A stretch of 64,000 nt of DNA from Beaufortia kweichowensis (lineage: Eukaryota; Chordata; Actinopteri; Cypriniformes; Gastromyzontidae). The DNA is taken from assembly GCA_019155185.1 (NCBI GenBank), contig CM032794.1, forward strand, positions 17,044,946 through 17,108,945, read 5' to 3'. A program made the translations under genes and the position numbers. Of this stretch, positions 43,201 to 56,100 are shown in pieces (position 1 is the first letter of the stretch; every line of letters starts with the position of its first letter). The notes under the pieces were generated by a model. It saw only the letters and a list, made by a program, of their open reading frames with translations. It had not been told where the DNA came from and made no database searches.

Positions 43201-45502
43201 AGCAGCATTTATATGATTATACCAGATTACATTAGATTCAACTTTGTCATCATGCAGAGTCAATGAAATAAAGTTGCCATCTAACCAGAAGTGCAAACAG
43301 AAATTAAAACAGCATTTAAATAGAATTAGAGTAGAGTGTAAATTGGCAAATGGCAGTATATTGCAAGTGATCACTGTAGTGAAAAGCTCCAATATGTAGC
43401 CATGATATACAGTACAGAATGGGTTAAATACTGTATGATAAACTGGCAACGGCGTTAAGTTTTCTGGAAAAAAAACATGCATGTTTGAGTGCGTATGTTT
43501 GTGTGTGTAATGAGTCATTTCTGACCTTGTTAGGACATGTTTTAGTCCACATCAGGAAAACATCTTATAGCTAAATCATACTAAATGATGTTTATTTGAA
43601 AATGTTAAAATGCAGAAAGGTTTGTCTGAGGGTTAGGTTTAGGTGTGGTGTGAGGGTTAGACGATACAATGTAGTATAAAAGTCATTAGGCCTATAAAAA
43701 GTCCCCACAATGTGTAGAAACCCAACGTGTGTGTTTGTGTGTGTACCTGATAGCAGAATAGTAACTGATTTTTAAAATGTTGTTATGTTAAGGTTGTTTT
43801 ATTTTCATGTGACAAATGAACAGTACAACAAGTTTTCATGTTAAATGTTTATTTCTTGGTTCAAAATGTATTCATTTACATAAACAAACAGTTATACTTA
43901 TGTACTGGTTCACCATTTCATTCTAAACAGTCAAAACAGAACAGACTATTTTTGTTTTCTGTTGCTTAAATACTACTCAATGACATGATTGTTAATTTTC
44001 TATTTGTACCCCCTTTTACATTTTTGATTTACTCCCTGTAGGTTATTTTTAGATTATTTACAGGGCTGTTTTGTTATAGTTCAGGAGTCGTAGTTTTGTT
44101 CTCTGTTGAACCAGCTTGTGAATCTATTGATTGTGTGTTGGACCAATTTACTGGTTTAGCCAACCACTTGTAAATAATTTTTCACAATTTCATGGACTTT
44201 AACATTTTGAAACACTTGTTTTGTTTGTTTGTTTTTGGATTTTTGATTATGTCTACTGCCAATAAGGACTTTTAAATATCACCTGCACCTCGTTGGGATC
44301 CAAAACTTACTCCATCCCTTGGTACATCCAAGTAAGGGTTGCCAAACTATTGTTACAACATTGGGGCTCAGTCAGTTTGGGAACACCCTGACTCAAAATT
44401 ACAATCTCCCTCCTTCCTCTCAACAGAATAAGTGATAATATGTGAGGGCTAGAAAAAATACATCAAGTTCAGTTCGGTTGAACCGAATTATCAGTGGCAT
44501 TTTATTAGAAGGTTATCAGCAAGTTTGTCATTAACCAGTCAATCACTACCCAACATTATATTACCTAATAGTGAATTATATAGCACTTTTTACAATATAG
44601 CTATATCAAAATAAAGACATTAACTTGATATAAAATGCTGGATGTAAATTATTAACAAATGTAGCAATATGCCAGTGAAATTCCTTTATGCATTATTTTC
44701 ATTATCAACAATACCATTTCCTAAATTACTTTTGTCTATAGCTATATCTGCACCTTAATAAATTATATTGACATGGTTAATAGTTATGTTTATTTCATGT
44801 CATTTTTTAAATTAGAAATGATGCCAAGTGTTAACTGCATTCTTTTACTATAATCCTAAGGATTAGTCCCTCAAAAATAAATCTAAAGCCAAATCTATAT
44901 TACAACACATTCACATACAAAAACCATAACATAACATATTTTTTCCTCATCATTACCAGAACATCAAGCTATCAGCTGATGAATTTGAAGGCATCTTCAC
45001 CTTCTATGACAAGGTCAGAAGCTTTGGTCCTACTCTTGTAATAATTTATATTGTGTTAACAATTCACACACACACAATATCTATAGATAGAAGATCATAT
45101 ACACAAAGCAAATCAACATGCAAAGCATTACACTTCCACAGCCACAAATTCATACTGCTACTGTCCCATATATCCCATAAACCGTACAAATGTGCTCACT
45201 TTCTCTTCATTTGTGGTCTCTACAGGACGGTAATGGTTACATAGATGAACACGAGTTGGATGCACTCCTCAGAGACCTCTACCAAAAACATAAAATGGTA
45301 AATTAACACTTACTGAATAATAGGAGACACATTTGGTAAGTTCGAATACTTATTAAAAGCCGTGTGTGTTGATGTGTGTCCTCAGGTCATTGATACCGAA
45401 AGCCTGGCCAGCTCGAAGAAGAGCATCATGGCGTTGTCTGATGGAGGAAAGCTCTTTCGCACAGAGTTAGAGATTGTGTTATGCAAGGAGCCATCAGTCT
45501 GA
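37275..45502 (+). CDS. calb2: Calretinin (calbindin 2), complete, 11 coding exons
   Basis: Exons: 37275-37368, 39081-39157, 39450-39539, 41674-41754, 42672-42728, 42812-42889, 42987-43042, 43152-43191, 44960-45013, 45226-45297, 45386-45502. All junctions are GT-AG and the sum is 816 nt, giving 271 residues, the same length as human calretinin. It is a cytosolic calcium buffer and sensor of neurons. Five canonical EF-hand loops are visible: residues 29-40 (DTDGNGCIEGKE), 76-87 (DENGDGKIEMSE), 120-131 (DTDRSGYIESNE), 164-175 (DLNGDGKLGLSE) and 208-219 (DKDGNGYIDEHE). The sixth hand, around 252-263, is degenerate, as in the family. LPTEENFLL and LPVKENFLL are the repeated inter-hand linkers. Teleosts have calb2a and calb2b; I cannot tell which this is. 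No defect is seen. Confidence 0.96.
37369..39080 (+). other. calb2 intron 1
   Basis: 1.7 kb, GTGAGT donor to TTTTCTAG acceptor. AT-rich, with a run of ATATATT-type sequence at about 38320-38440. It contains no recognisable gene. Confidence 0.85.
39540..41673 (+). other. calb2 intron 3
   Basis: 2.1 kb between exons 3 and 4. It contains a GA-rich patch at 39720-39770 and, near its 3' end, the AAAAT/TTTTA palindromic pentanucleotide repeat. Nothing coding was seen. Confidence 0.85.
41408..41528. repeat. (AAAAT)n-(TTTTA)n palindromic pentanucleotide repeat
   Basis: A short run of AAAAT units at about 41419-41441 switches at AAATAAATTTTATTTT to about 15-16 TTTTA units. The two halves are complementary, so the tract can fold into a perfect AT hairpin. 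It lies about 145 bp upstream of calb2 exon 4. Confidence 0.93.
41755..42671 (+). other. calb2 intron 4
   Basis: About 0.9 kb. No gene, RNA or clear transposable element is recognised in it. Confidence 0.8.
43192..44959 (+). other. calb2 intron 8
   Basis: About 1.8 kb, the second largest intron. AT-rich, with a short palindrome (GTTCGGTTGAACCGAA) near 44470. No coding content is seen. Confidence 0.8.
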
Positions 45503-45801
45503 GCTCTTTCACTTCCTCTACTGTACCTTCACCCACCTCGAACTAGCCAATGCAGGTGCATGTGGTGGCTCTGCTCCACTTTTTATCCTGTCAAAGTAAA
45601 TCAGCATCCACAATGTACCCTAGTCCCTGTGGCATGCCTTTACCAGAGATATGGCTTATCCATCATATTTGCATCTCTTGCTTGTATTTTCTAATGTCAA
45701 AATGTAATTCTGACATGTTATAATGATGGATATATAGTTCTTAATACCCTGCTTGCATCAAAAATTTCACTTTATTTGGTCCTCTTTTCTGTATGCAGTC
45801 T

Positions 45802-45861
<60 letters not shown>

Positions 45862-45970
45862 GACTCTTTCTCTCAATCCTTTCTCTCTTTCTTCTCTGTT
45901 TCTAGCAAGAATGTAGACTGGTTTGCAACACTGTTAACGACTAAAATAAAGATTAAATGAGATGTTTACC
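45503..45970 (+). other. calb2 3' UTR with (CT)n and polyadenylation signal
   Basis: After the TGA stop there is about 440 bp of non-coding sequence with a 57-bp (CT)n run at 45803-45859 and then AATAAA at 45945-45950. The CT tract would be transcribed as a CU repeat in the mRNA, a type of sequence bound by PTB-like proteins. Confidence 0.7.
45803..45859 (+). repeat. (CT)n microsatellite in calb2 3' UTR
   Basis: About 28 uninterrupted CT units, 300 bp after the calb2 stop codon and before the AATAAA. Confidence 0.95.
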
Positions 45971-47849
45971 TTTCTCTTTCTTCCTTTTTCCTCTACTTTA
46001 AAGCACTTTTTTCACATATTCAGGGTTTATGTTACAATGTACTCTCATTTCCTTAGATGATAAATTTAGATGGCTTGCTACCAAGGAGACTATAGATTGG
46101 CCTTGCTGTGAATCTCTCTTGCATGGAATATAGCTATAGCTAAAGTTCCTGTTTTGGAATCAGATAATGGTAATAACAGGCACCTACTGTAATCGTTTAG
46201 ATGTGCCAGCTTCTCAGACGCAGCATGATCTAATTTTCCATTTAGATAAATCCAGAAGCAGCTAACTTATCTTTGTGAACACTCAAGTAAAGTCGTGCAT
46301 CTCGAAGCGTGAGCAGTAGCACAATGAAATGTTTCAGAGCTTATTTTTGTCTTTTTTGTGGTATGAGGATTCTTTGTGCGTGCTTAATCTATGATACTGG
46401 ATAAAACATGGATGAAAAAATGCTTAGTTTGACCAAAAGGTTTTTTTTGGGACAAAAATGGTTCTCCTTTGGTATTGGTGCAAAGAAGGTTTTGTAAAAC
46501 CTTTATTTTTAAGGGTGTAGGCTACTTCACAGAAAACACAGAACATTCCCCTAATGTTAGTTTTTGGTTCCCAGAATGTGATGGGAACCCAAAACTAACA
46601 TTCTATTTCCGTAAAGAAAACTTTCCTAGATGACCAAAAACAAACTGGAAATATAACCTTCTAAGAACCAAAAACTAACATTCCAGGAATGTTATGGGAA
46701 CCAGAAATTGCTGGCTGAGATATCCCCAACAAAATGTCAGTGAGTGAATATTTTCTTTCTACTTGTCATCTATTGAAATTATATATTTTGTGAAAACATA
46801 TTAAACATCTGAATTTCCTGCAGTTTATCAAAACAGCTTTTGGTTAAGGTTAGGATGGCAAAAGTGAAATGTTTGATAATATGCATATTTTGTAGTTTTT
46901 GTTGATGTTATAGTTGCTCTCACTTTCTATCCAGCCATAATACAGCACCTTATACAATCTGGGAGGGCCATCAATTAAATAACAGCTCTCTCATATATTT
47001 TTAACAGTGTTTAAAATAGGAGCTAGCTCGGTGTGGCCCAGCTCAGATAAAACATCACATGCACTTTAAAACGTCTCTCAAGCACTTAAGAGAGATGGAG
47101 CACTCAGAGGAAAAAAGCACTTGACAGAAAACATACCAGAAGGCTCAAGATTGACCTCTAGTGGTAAGTTGTACATTGATGCTAGAAAATATAATATTCA
47201 CAAAGTAAAGGAAAAGTATGTGACATTTGTTGCACTGGGCCACTGCAAGTGCAGCAATATAAACCAGAGGTCTTTAACATTTTCAGGAAAAGGACCCATT
47301 AATTGATAGAGAGAAGGAGCAAAGACTTTCTGGTACAAACTGAGCATGTTAACCAATGTTAACAGTACTACACAATGGATTAATATAGTTTGTTATATGC
47401 TTACATTACAAGGATATTCAAATAATCATTCTTGGTATGCCTTACACTGTTAACATACTTCACATCTTTTTAGTTTGACTTTTTTTACTTTTATTTTTTA
47501 AGAATGTTATGCTCTTATTTTTTTAAGTGTTTAGGTTTAAATATATATGTGACCCTGTCTGTGAAAAACAGGCTAAAGTCTAAAAATCTAATTTTGAGAT
47601 AATGAGCATCAAATGTTAATGTGACCTATTAATTTCACTATGATTTCAATCTTTGACATGTCATTACTCAGTTAATATTAAAGATATCAAATTATATTTT
47701 CAAGGATTGTTCTTTACAGTATGTAGGACAATTTTATGTAGAAATCAGTAAATCTAACTTTTTAAATTATTACATTTTTGTCACATCAGACTCAAACTGT
47801 AATTAGAGAAACCCCTGTTGAAGGCCCATGCCTTAAACTTTACAGAGGT

Positions 47850-48108
47850 AGGACCCAAAAATACAAATTCATTTCATTATTTACTTACTCTCAGGTCATT
47901 CCAAAAATCTTTCTTTCTTCTACAGAACACAAAAGATGTTTTGAAGAATGTTGATAACCAAATAGCATTTGCTCCCATTGACTTTCATTGTATGGATACA
48001 AAACCACTAAGACATTTTTTAGAATATATAAAATGGTCATACAGGTCTTAATCAACATACGAAAATAATAATTACAAATATTTATTTTTGGGTGAACTAT
48101 CACTTTAA
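47850..48108. mobile_element. Diverged palindromic MITE-like element
   Basis: The right end GGGTGAACTATCACTTTAAG and the interior TCTTCTACAGAACACAAAAG, CCCATTGACTTTCATTGTAT match the family at 16063, 17590 and 53862 loosely. The left end is degraded (GACCCAAAAATACAAATTCA). Confidence 0.6.
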
Positions 48109-48678
48109 GCATTCATGTTTTAGTTACACTCTTATGAATCAGAGACCTACACCGGGGCTACAGTGGTCCCTCTGGGCAAAATAAATATAAATAAATAAAA
48201 AATCATTAAGCAAACTGTTTTGGCCAGTTTTAACATGACAGCGACAGACCTTTCTTGTAGTTATGTTACAGTCAGAGGGCAACCCAGTTTCAAATACAGT
48301 TTATTTGAGTCAATCACCTGATACAAAAAGCTTTTAAGCTTTTTAGCTTAACAAACTGGAGCCATAGAAAAAAGGCATCCTGGCACGCTAGAATGCACAC
48401 TAGCCTCCAAGCCTTTGCTGAGCCCTTGAAAAAAAAAACATTTATAGATATCTGACATACGTATAATATAATGATATATGCAATATTAATAATGCTCATC
48501 AGACTGCACTTTGTTATCAGACTTGACAACAACTTGACAGTTAAATAAGAAACAGACTATTATCTATACATCTATGATCTGTGGGTTTGACTTATATTTA
48601 TGTGTATTAATTACTTATATACATGTGTAGGATTGGAAATTAACAGGAATTTATTTGTTATTAACCAGAATTTATTTC

Positions 48679-49357
48679 TGTCACAACCCCCATTTCTTTG
48701 CCAAAAGGTACCATTTGAATTCCTAAGCTCACAGGTGCTGATAGTGATCTGTGGCTATTGCCCTCAGATGTTTATACAGGACAGTGGGGGTTAAAGGTGG
48801 TCTTCTGATTGGTCAGATTGAATGTACCAGGTTGGGATTAGTCACATGGTCAATGAAAGGATAAAATGGAAACGTAAGAAATGCTCTGGGTCTTTTTCTC
48901 TCTTCTTTTCCTGGGGACTGTTCTCCTTGAGCTCTGCTCTTGGATTCTGTCCTGACTTTATGCTTTTCTTCTTGACTTGAGCTCTGAGGTTCAAGCCACT
49001 AGGCCAAACTTTCAGATTCATCTCTTTCTTTTCTTACACTTTCCTTTCTCTATCTTCTTTTCTCTTTTACTCAGGTAATATCTCATACATTTTAGACACA
49101 GTTAATTGTACTTGTAATTGTATCATTTACCATTTCCTGCATTTGTAGTGTAACCATTTTCTATTGTAACCTTAAGTTAGAACTGTCATTAAACCTTACA
49201 AATCTACAAACTACTTTGGATTTAATGCTAATAGCAATACAACATAGTCACATTATAGCAATGCTCTCCCACATATTTAGCTATTTTATTTAATAACTGC
49301 GCTTATTTCTGTCGTTGGTATAAGTAGCAGAAGGGTGGTAATTGACAAGGAATAACA
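48679..49357 (+). mobile_element. Candidate LTR of an endogenous retroelement (solo or decayed)
   Basis: The block starts TGTCACAACCCCC and ends AATAACA, the TG..CA boundary pattern of LTRs. It includes a TATA-like GGATAAAATGG near 48859, a pyrimidine-rich stretch and an ATTAAA signal near 49190. Four bases after the end lies TGGTGCCCAAACACAGGAA (49362-49380), similar in pattern to a lysine-tRNA-type primer-binding site. No gag or pol ORF follows and no matching second LTR is seen in the window, so at most this is a decayed 5' end. Boundaries are tentative. Confidence 0.35.
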
Positions 49358-49616
49358 GTTTTGGTGCCCAAACACAGGAACTCTTACGGTTTAACACCAT
49401 CCTTACAGTTTGGTGGCCAGTTTTATACCATCTTGCTGTTAACATTTCTTAAGTCATTTAGGCGTTCCTACAGCTTGAACCACTGTAGTTTGAACCATCC
49501 TTACACATGTATACATTAGTATTACATCTACAATAGTTCATGGAGTAATAAAATAAAAAAATAGGTAAAAGGACAAAATACAGTATGAATCTACAGTAAT
49601 TTCATAAACATTCCAA

Positions 49617-49622
49617 TTTATT
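49617..49622 (-). terminator. Candidate gba2 polyadenylation signal
   Basis: TTTATT on the plus strand reads AATAAA on the minus strand, about 530 bp after the gba2 stop. It is the nearest canonical hexamer I noted; no transcript evidence is available. Confidence 0.35.
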
Positions 49623-50150
49623 CATTTATAGATCTCTTATCTCTTTGTAAATAATTTACAGTACTTGTTAATGCCTTCAATATATACTAATACTACACAT
49701 ACAAGACTTAAAAGCCAAATATCTGTAAAACCAAGTCATTGGAAACCAGCAGTTACTACTTCAAGTACATTGTAAGCACTCAAATGAGCATTCACACACA
49801 CATTATGAAAATCATACAGAATCATGCTCTAACTGCTTGATTCCCAAAGATTTAGACATTGTCAATAACCTTAGACCTTATGTCATCATGACAGTCCACT
49901 GTGACTAAGCTTGTAAAACCAAGTTCACGCTTCCAGTTGTAAACCTATGACTACAGCTTCTACATGGAGGGACTTTGGTAAAGCTTATGCAAAATATTGT
50001 ATAAAGGTTGTTCTTTGTGTGTACGGGTATATGACTGCATGTCCACAAACATGCTCTTCTGCAGTCTTTCAGAAGTTCAAGGAGAATCAAAGATCATGTC
50101 ATTAAGGAGACTCTGCGCATTTCAGGTTCCCTTCAGTATATTTTTAAGAC

Positions 50151-53100
50151 TCATTCCGGTCCCGTTTCCTTCTCAGTGGTTTCGATGTGGTTTGGTCGAT
50201 TGTTCAGTGCAAGCTGCATTGCCCAGATGCTCAGAGGTCTCATATAAGCTAGAGAGCGATAAATGCCTTTCTCACAGTATGCTTCAGGAGTCTGGAAGGC
50301 CATTCCCATTCGCTCCCACACGGCACGATAGCAGCCTTCAGCAGTGCGCAGACCCTCTTCCATCATACCCTGAGACGGAATTAGAAGATCAGTTACATGA
50401 GCGCATGTTGTATGAGTACAGTTAATGTTTGGAGAAAGGAGCTAGATTATTCATTAAATATTTCCATTAGATGAAATGTAAAAAAGTACCTTAGTCACCT
50501 AATAGTAACATGTAAAACCACAACAATAACGTTGTGAGGTTTGTCTTACCTCATGTATCATAGTAGCTGCCAATCCATACACCACACCCACCCACACCTC
50601 ATCTGATTGGACGCTGGAATGATCAGGCACGCCCTCTGGCCTCATTCCATTGACTGCACCCATCTGTCCACCTGCAAAGCTCATAACATTGAGGTCAAAC
50701 ACTGACTTCAATGCACTTCGAATTTTCTCTTTGGGAAAGGCCTGCAGAGAAAAAATGACTTGGTTAAGACTACGAATATAGTCTAAAAACTTAAAATGCT
50801 TTGGAGCACAAGTTTTGCACTGTACAAGTAAATGTTATTTTTTATATGAACAAAGTTACACTTCTTTCTTATCACACATCGCTCTGGAATACTTGATTCT
50901 GATTGGCCAGTTGTGACGTTCCAAGGCACAGTATGTTATTCCCAGATAACAACCGTCTACAACTACCAACACAGGATCATCTTACTAGAGTACTGTGAGT
51001 TATTTTCACCTTGAAAATAATTTACTTACAAAATCACTCTCATAAATATGGCTAATGTTACAAACTATTAAATCAAACTGACAAAACAATTATTTACTGT
51101 TGGCATTTTTAATTAACATCAAGAGCATTTCTTTAATTATTAATGCCAGTTGTTAGGATACATAAAAAACATCACTTGAACGTAAGATGATTAAACAAAC
51201 GGGCTGCTCCCGGGCAGTGTGCATGTATATAAGCAGACAATTAGTAAGCAGACAAATAAATTAGTCTGACAGAAATATACTTTGGGCTTTACTTACCTGA
51301 AAGTCATCATCTCCAAGCCCAGATGCCCTGAGAAACCACTGGCCTGCACACTGGTCTGACATTACACTGTTGGACAGGCTCCGTCCACTGCTGTCATAAT
51401 TGTAGTACTTGCCTAAAAGAATAAAAGCAAGTCACTCTAAAGGACAAGAGGCATGAATGTTGTTTAAACAGCACACCAGATGATCCTTCAGTATGGAAAC
51501 AGATCAAATAACAGACACATCATTTATCATCAAAGACAAATCATTTATTTGCAGTTTCTAGTTTCTAAAACAAATATAAACATTTATAGGTTAACGTGGC
51601 CTATTCATCACAATGACACTCTTACACAAAGTAGTTTTTTATCTATATCTGCTACTGTAATACAGATTATCTCAATATGACTTCATGCAAACTGATTAAC
51701 TAGCCTAGCTCCACCCAAAAGACCAGCAATTACCAAGACAAAACAGTTTTTAATTCTAGACTATTAATCTTTTGTCTTAACATTTTAAGTGACTAAGATG
51801 TTACCACACCCAGCACACATACACTCAGAGTCACATTCTCAGGCAAGTTAATAAGACATGACAAGACACAATCATAGTTTAAAATAAAACATTAATAATA
51901 ACATCTGGTTAAAATAGTAGGGGTTAAAATGTTATGTATAATAACTATACATAACAGTCACACTCACCATTCCACAGAAGTTTGTCAAATGCTGCACTTC
52001 CTCTGTCTAATATATCTCTGTAGCGTTGATAAACAGACTCGCAATTCAGCAGACGGGCCATTTTGCACATCACGCACACTGACGCCAGCCACATGCCACC
52101 ACAGTATGCACTAGAACATGCACAAATACACTTGTTACTTGTGTGTGTTGTTGATTAGCATACCACAATAAATCTTTTCACTTTGCATTTTTCCAATTTT
52201 CAAGCTATGAAAATATTAATATAATAGAGCAAGAAATGTACTGCACACAACAGTGGTTGGGTAATCCCACATTACACCATGCCCCTAATCACCCTTATTG
52301 ATCTAATTATATACATTAGTAAATAATCTTTTTAAATTTAACTTTAAACTAAAACCTGTATTCCGAGAAATGTTAACATCAAAATGTTTACAATAAGGTG
52401 CTGGTCACGTATTCCCATGATTATATTTCACAGACCAAAATTTTGAATTGTTCTGCATTTTTAAATTCACATTTAAGTTACACAAGCACTGACCTTGGTC
52501 CAGTCACTGTCCATCCATCATAAGTCTGGTCCGCATAGCCAGAATTTTCAATCAGCCCATCTCCGTCCTTATCGAACTTTAATTCTGTTTCCATGACTGT
52601 CTAAATCAGAATACCAGATCTGTGAGTGATGCATGCTTAAGAACATAATCAGCCTTTATTTTCACATTCAGAAGATATACTGCTCTACACAACTCACCTT
52701 GCATACGGGCCACATGTCCTTCAGATACTGCTCATCCTGGGTCAGATAATAGTCCCTGTAAACTTGCAGCACAAACTTCAAGTTCAGATCCTTCCAGTCG
52801 GCTGTATCGTGAATCAAGTAAGCGTTGACACGAACCCATGGCTCATCATCTGTTTTAAAAAAAGGAAAATTTATCTATTTGTTTTCAAGAAAATTAGATG
52901 AATTGTTGTTTGAACACAGTCTTTTGAAAACTTTGAAAGTAAGAAGAATAAAATTTGAGTTTGAAAATCACTTTACATTACTTTTAAAAACATTACTTTT
53001 TTTACTGTAAGCTTACAGTGTGTTCAAGTTACATTTTTATCAGTATGTGTGTCCTCTGAACCCATGACCTATGTGCTGCAATGTCATACCAATCGAGCTA

Positions 53101-56100
53101 CAGGAATACCAAATCAAATCACGAGTTACAATAAAACAATTTAAGTCATTATGCACTAAAAACCCTTTATTGTGTTGAAAAAGCCTGGACTTGTGCTGGT
53201 GCTAAATAACTGGTTTAAGGTTACACAGGGGAAAGTAATATAGAATTGACAACATACCAGGATCTCCAATGTCATGAGGTACAACGCCCCTGGTCTTGAC
53301 TGGTGAGCATTGGCCGCTCATTAGATTTAACCTCTCTGTAGGGTCATGCTGAACAACACTACCAGCTGAAAGAACAAGTATAAACAACCAAATATAAAAA
53401 CAATATTGCTTTTATTTAAATATTATCTTGTGTTAAATGTTCCGCTCACCTATATCGTACTGTAGACTCAGAGCCAACTTGGGCCACAGCATGATAAGAG
53501 CAAATGAAGCGTAAAAGTGCACATCATAAGTGTTATACATCCTGTACTCCTGACCTGGGACGAGACAGCAAGACACACAGAAGTCATATATGACTTTGAT
53601 TTAAACCTCGATTTAATCTTTTGATTTTAACCTCGCTGCCTGTCATCACTTTCAAAACGTCCTGTAATGAACATGTTCTAATCAAATCCTGAGTGTACAT
53701 ATATATTAATATTGGTATAACTATATATATATAATAAATATATATAGTTATACCCCCTATTATTGTGCATGACACATCGCAATCCAAAAAATGTATGATA
53801 TGTACAGTATCATAAAGCTATGGTCATTTTTTCCAATATGACGTCTGTTTAATCCTTATGCTTAAAGGGATAGTTCACCCAAAATTTTTATATTTTTATT
53901 ATTTTTATTATATTTCTATTTTATTATTAACTCACCCCTCATGTCATGTCAAACCTGTATGACTTTCTTGATTCAGCAGAACACAGAAGAAGATATTTAG
54001 CAAAATACTGGTTTTACTTTTCTACCCATTTTACTTTCATAGTATGGACACAAGATACAATGGAGGTCAATGGGTGCCGGTAACCAGCGTTTTGCAAAAC
54101 ATCTTCTTTTTTATTCCACAAAAGAAAGAATCATATACAGGGTTAAAATAACATATAAGGGTAAACAAATTATGACATGATTTTTATTTTTGGGTGAACT
54201 ATCCCTTTAAGCATGTTAACCTGCGTTAACATGTTTAAATGCTTTGTTTTTTTAATTATGTGCTTTTCTGCTTTAATAAGTTTAAGATTCATTTCTTAAA
54301 TTTGTATACAGAAGGTTTAATTCTTTTCCAAATTGTATGAACAACAAACATTTTAATGGAAAAAATATTATTCGTTTTGAAAATAAACCTGTTAGTTGAA
54401 TTACAGTTTCCATTTTCTAATTTTGTTTAAAATATTGTTATAATACCGCATTGAACCCAGTATTGTAGTGAATCGTGAGCTTAATGTATCGTTTACAATT
54501 TAATGTTTATATTTTCATACCCTCTAGGTAAGCAAAACGTCCATATTCCTTGACAACTTGAGGCTGGGCTGGAAGCCCCCCATCCTCAGGACGGAGTCCA
54601 CCACTGATATCACTGTCTTCAGGAAGCTCCAGCCACACAGTTCCACCATCCACAATGAAGTAGAGCTCATTGAACAGAGCAGATTTATACCAAGCTGGAA
54701 TAGAACTAGACAAAAAAAAAACATTACATTTACTGGCATTTTTTCATTGGAAAAAAAATCAGATTTTTTCAACAATGCATATACAAATGCAATCAATGGC
54801 CTATTGTTCAAGCAAGTTTTGTATTGTGAAGATAAACAAACTGATGTATATGCCAGTACTGGTGCCTATGGTAGCTTTTATCTAAAGAGCAGTTTGGCTA
54901 AATCAAACTTTTATTTCATACAATATGAACTCAAATTCAAAAAGGTTTAAAACGTAATTATCCGATGGCAGTCTTTAGGTTTTTGGGTTAATCAGACTGG
55001 CCAGGAATTCACCTACATAGTAACCGAAAAGAATAATTGCCTTATGTAGAAAGATTAAGCGTAGGAGGACAGTACCATCACACACAATTCTGACTGTATG
55101 AAGTGCACTTAGCAGAAATATAAAGAGCTCTGTTGACAGGATATGAGTAATAATACACTAAATGGCATATAAGGGTTATATCAACAAACACAGAAGTTAA
55201 ATAAATGAGTCTAGTGTTTGTTTTAGTATGCATGCAAATCGATTACAGAAAGAGGGGCTGCACCCACACACACACATTGTCTTTTGAAAAAACTCCTGTT
55301 AAATTTATTGATTTATTGAAAATGAACACTTCTTTTTACCTGTCCTGTAGAATGGGTCTCTGCCACTCATCTATGCTCTCCTCCCATTTCTTGTAGTGTG
55401 TGAGCGCGTAGTGTGACAGCGAGGGGGCAGCGTCCCCTTTGCTGCCATAGTAACGTGTGTATCTCCTGAAACAAACAACCCAGTTTGTTATTTCATACGG
55501 TCGCTGAGAAAAGCATGAATATAACTGCTGTATGAAGCAAGAGGAAGTTAAAATGTTACACAAACTGTGACCCAAACTGTTAAGATTTTCCTGATTACTA
55601 TACTTCATTTTTTCCTATTATGAAACTGACTCATCCTAGTATCATACCAAATATGACTTCCTTTTCCTTCCTCTTTGGACCAAGAAAACTAAATTTAAGA
55701 TGTTTTGAAGGTTAAAAGCTTCAAAGTCCATTCATGATAACTGAACGTAAAAGAGTGACCAGCACAATATTTCTTTTAAGGCTTTTTCCAATGGACGTGG
55801 GTTTGAAACAACATGAGAGTGAGTAAAACAATTTAATTAAATGTCACATCTATGACACAAACAACAATTACAGGCATTTTAAAACAGCATTTTAACAGGG
55901 TAATCTGTCCCACATGAACTGAGAAAAAACAAGAAATAGGAGAAAAGATAAGTGCATACTGTGTGTGTGACTAAGAAGGAAGTGTTTGTATTTGTATCTC
56001 CATACGTTGAAAAAAACATTCCCATGTATGTTAAAATTGTTGTACGTGCACATACCTGGCATGCACCCTCTCTCTCGAGCCAAAAGTGATTTTGGGCATG

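Larger units (their letters stand above)
45971..49616. other. Intergenic region between calb2 and gba2 (convergent)
   Basis: Contains a palindromic dispersed repeat at about 46440-46720 (AACATTCC/GGAATGTT and TTTGGTTCCC/GGGAACC pairs), a diverged MITE at 47850-48108 and an LTR-like block at 48679-49357. No gene is recognised. The flanking genes are transcribed toward each other. Confidence 0.6.

Noticed and set aside
48679..49616. Complete endogenous retrovirus
   Set aside because: No gag, pol or env ORF and no second LTR in the window.
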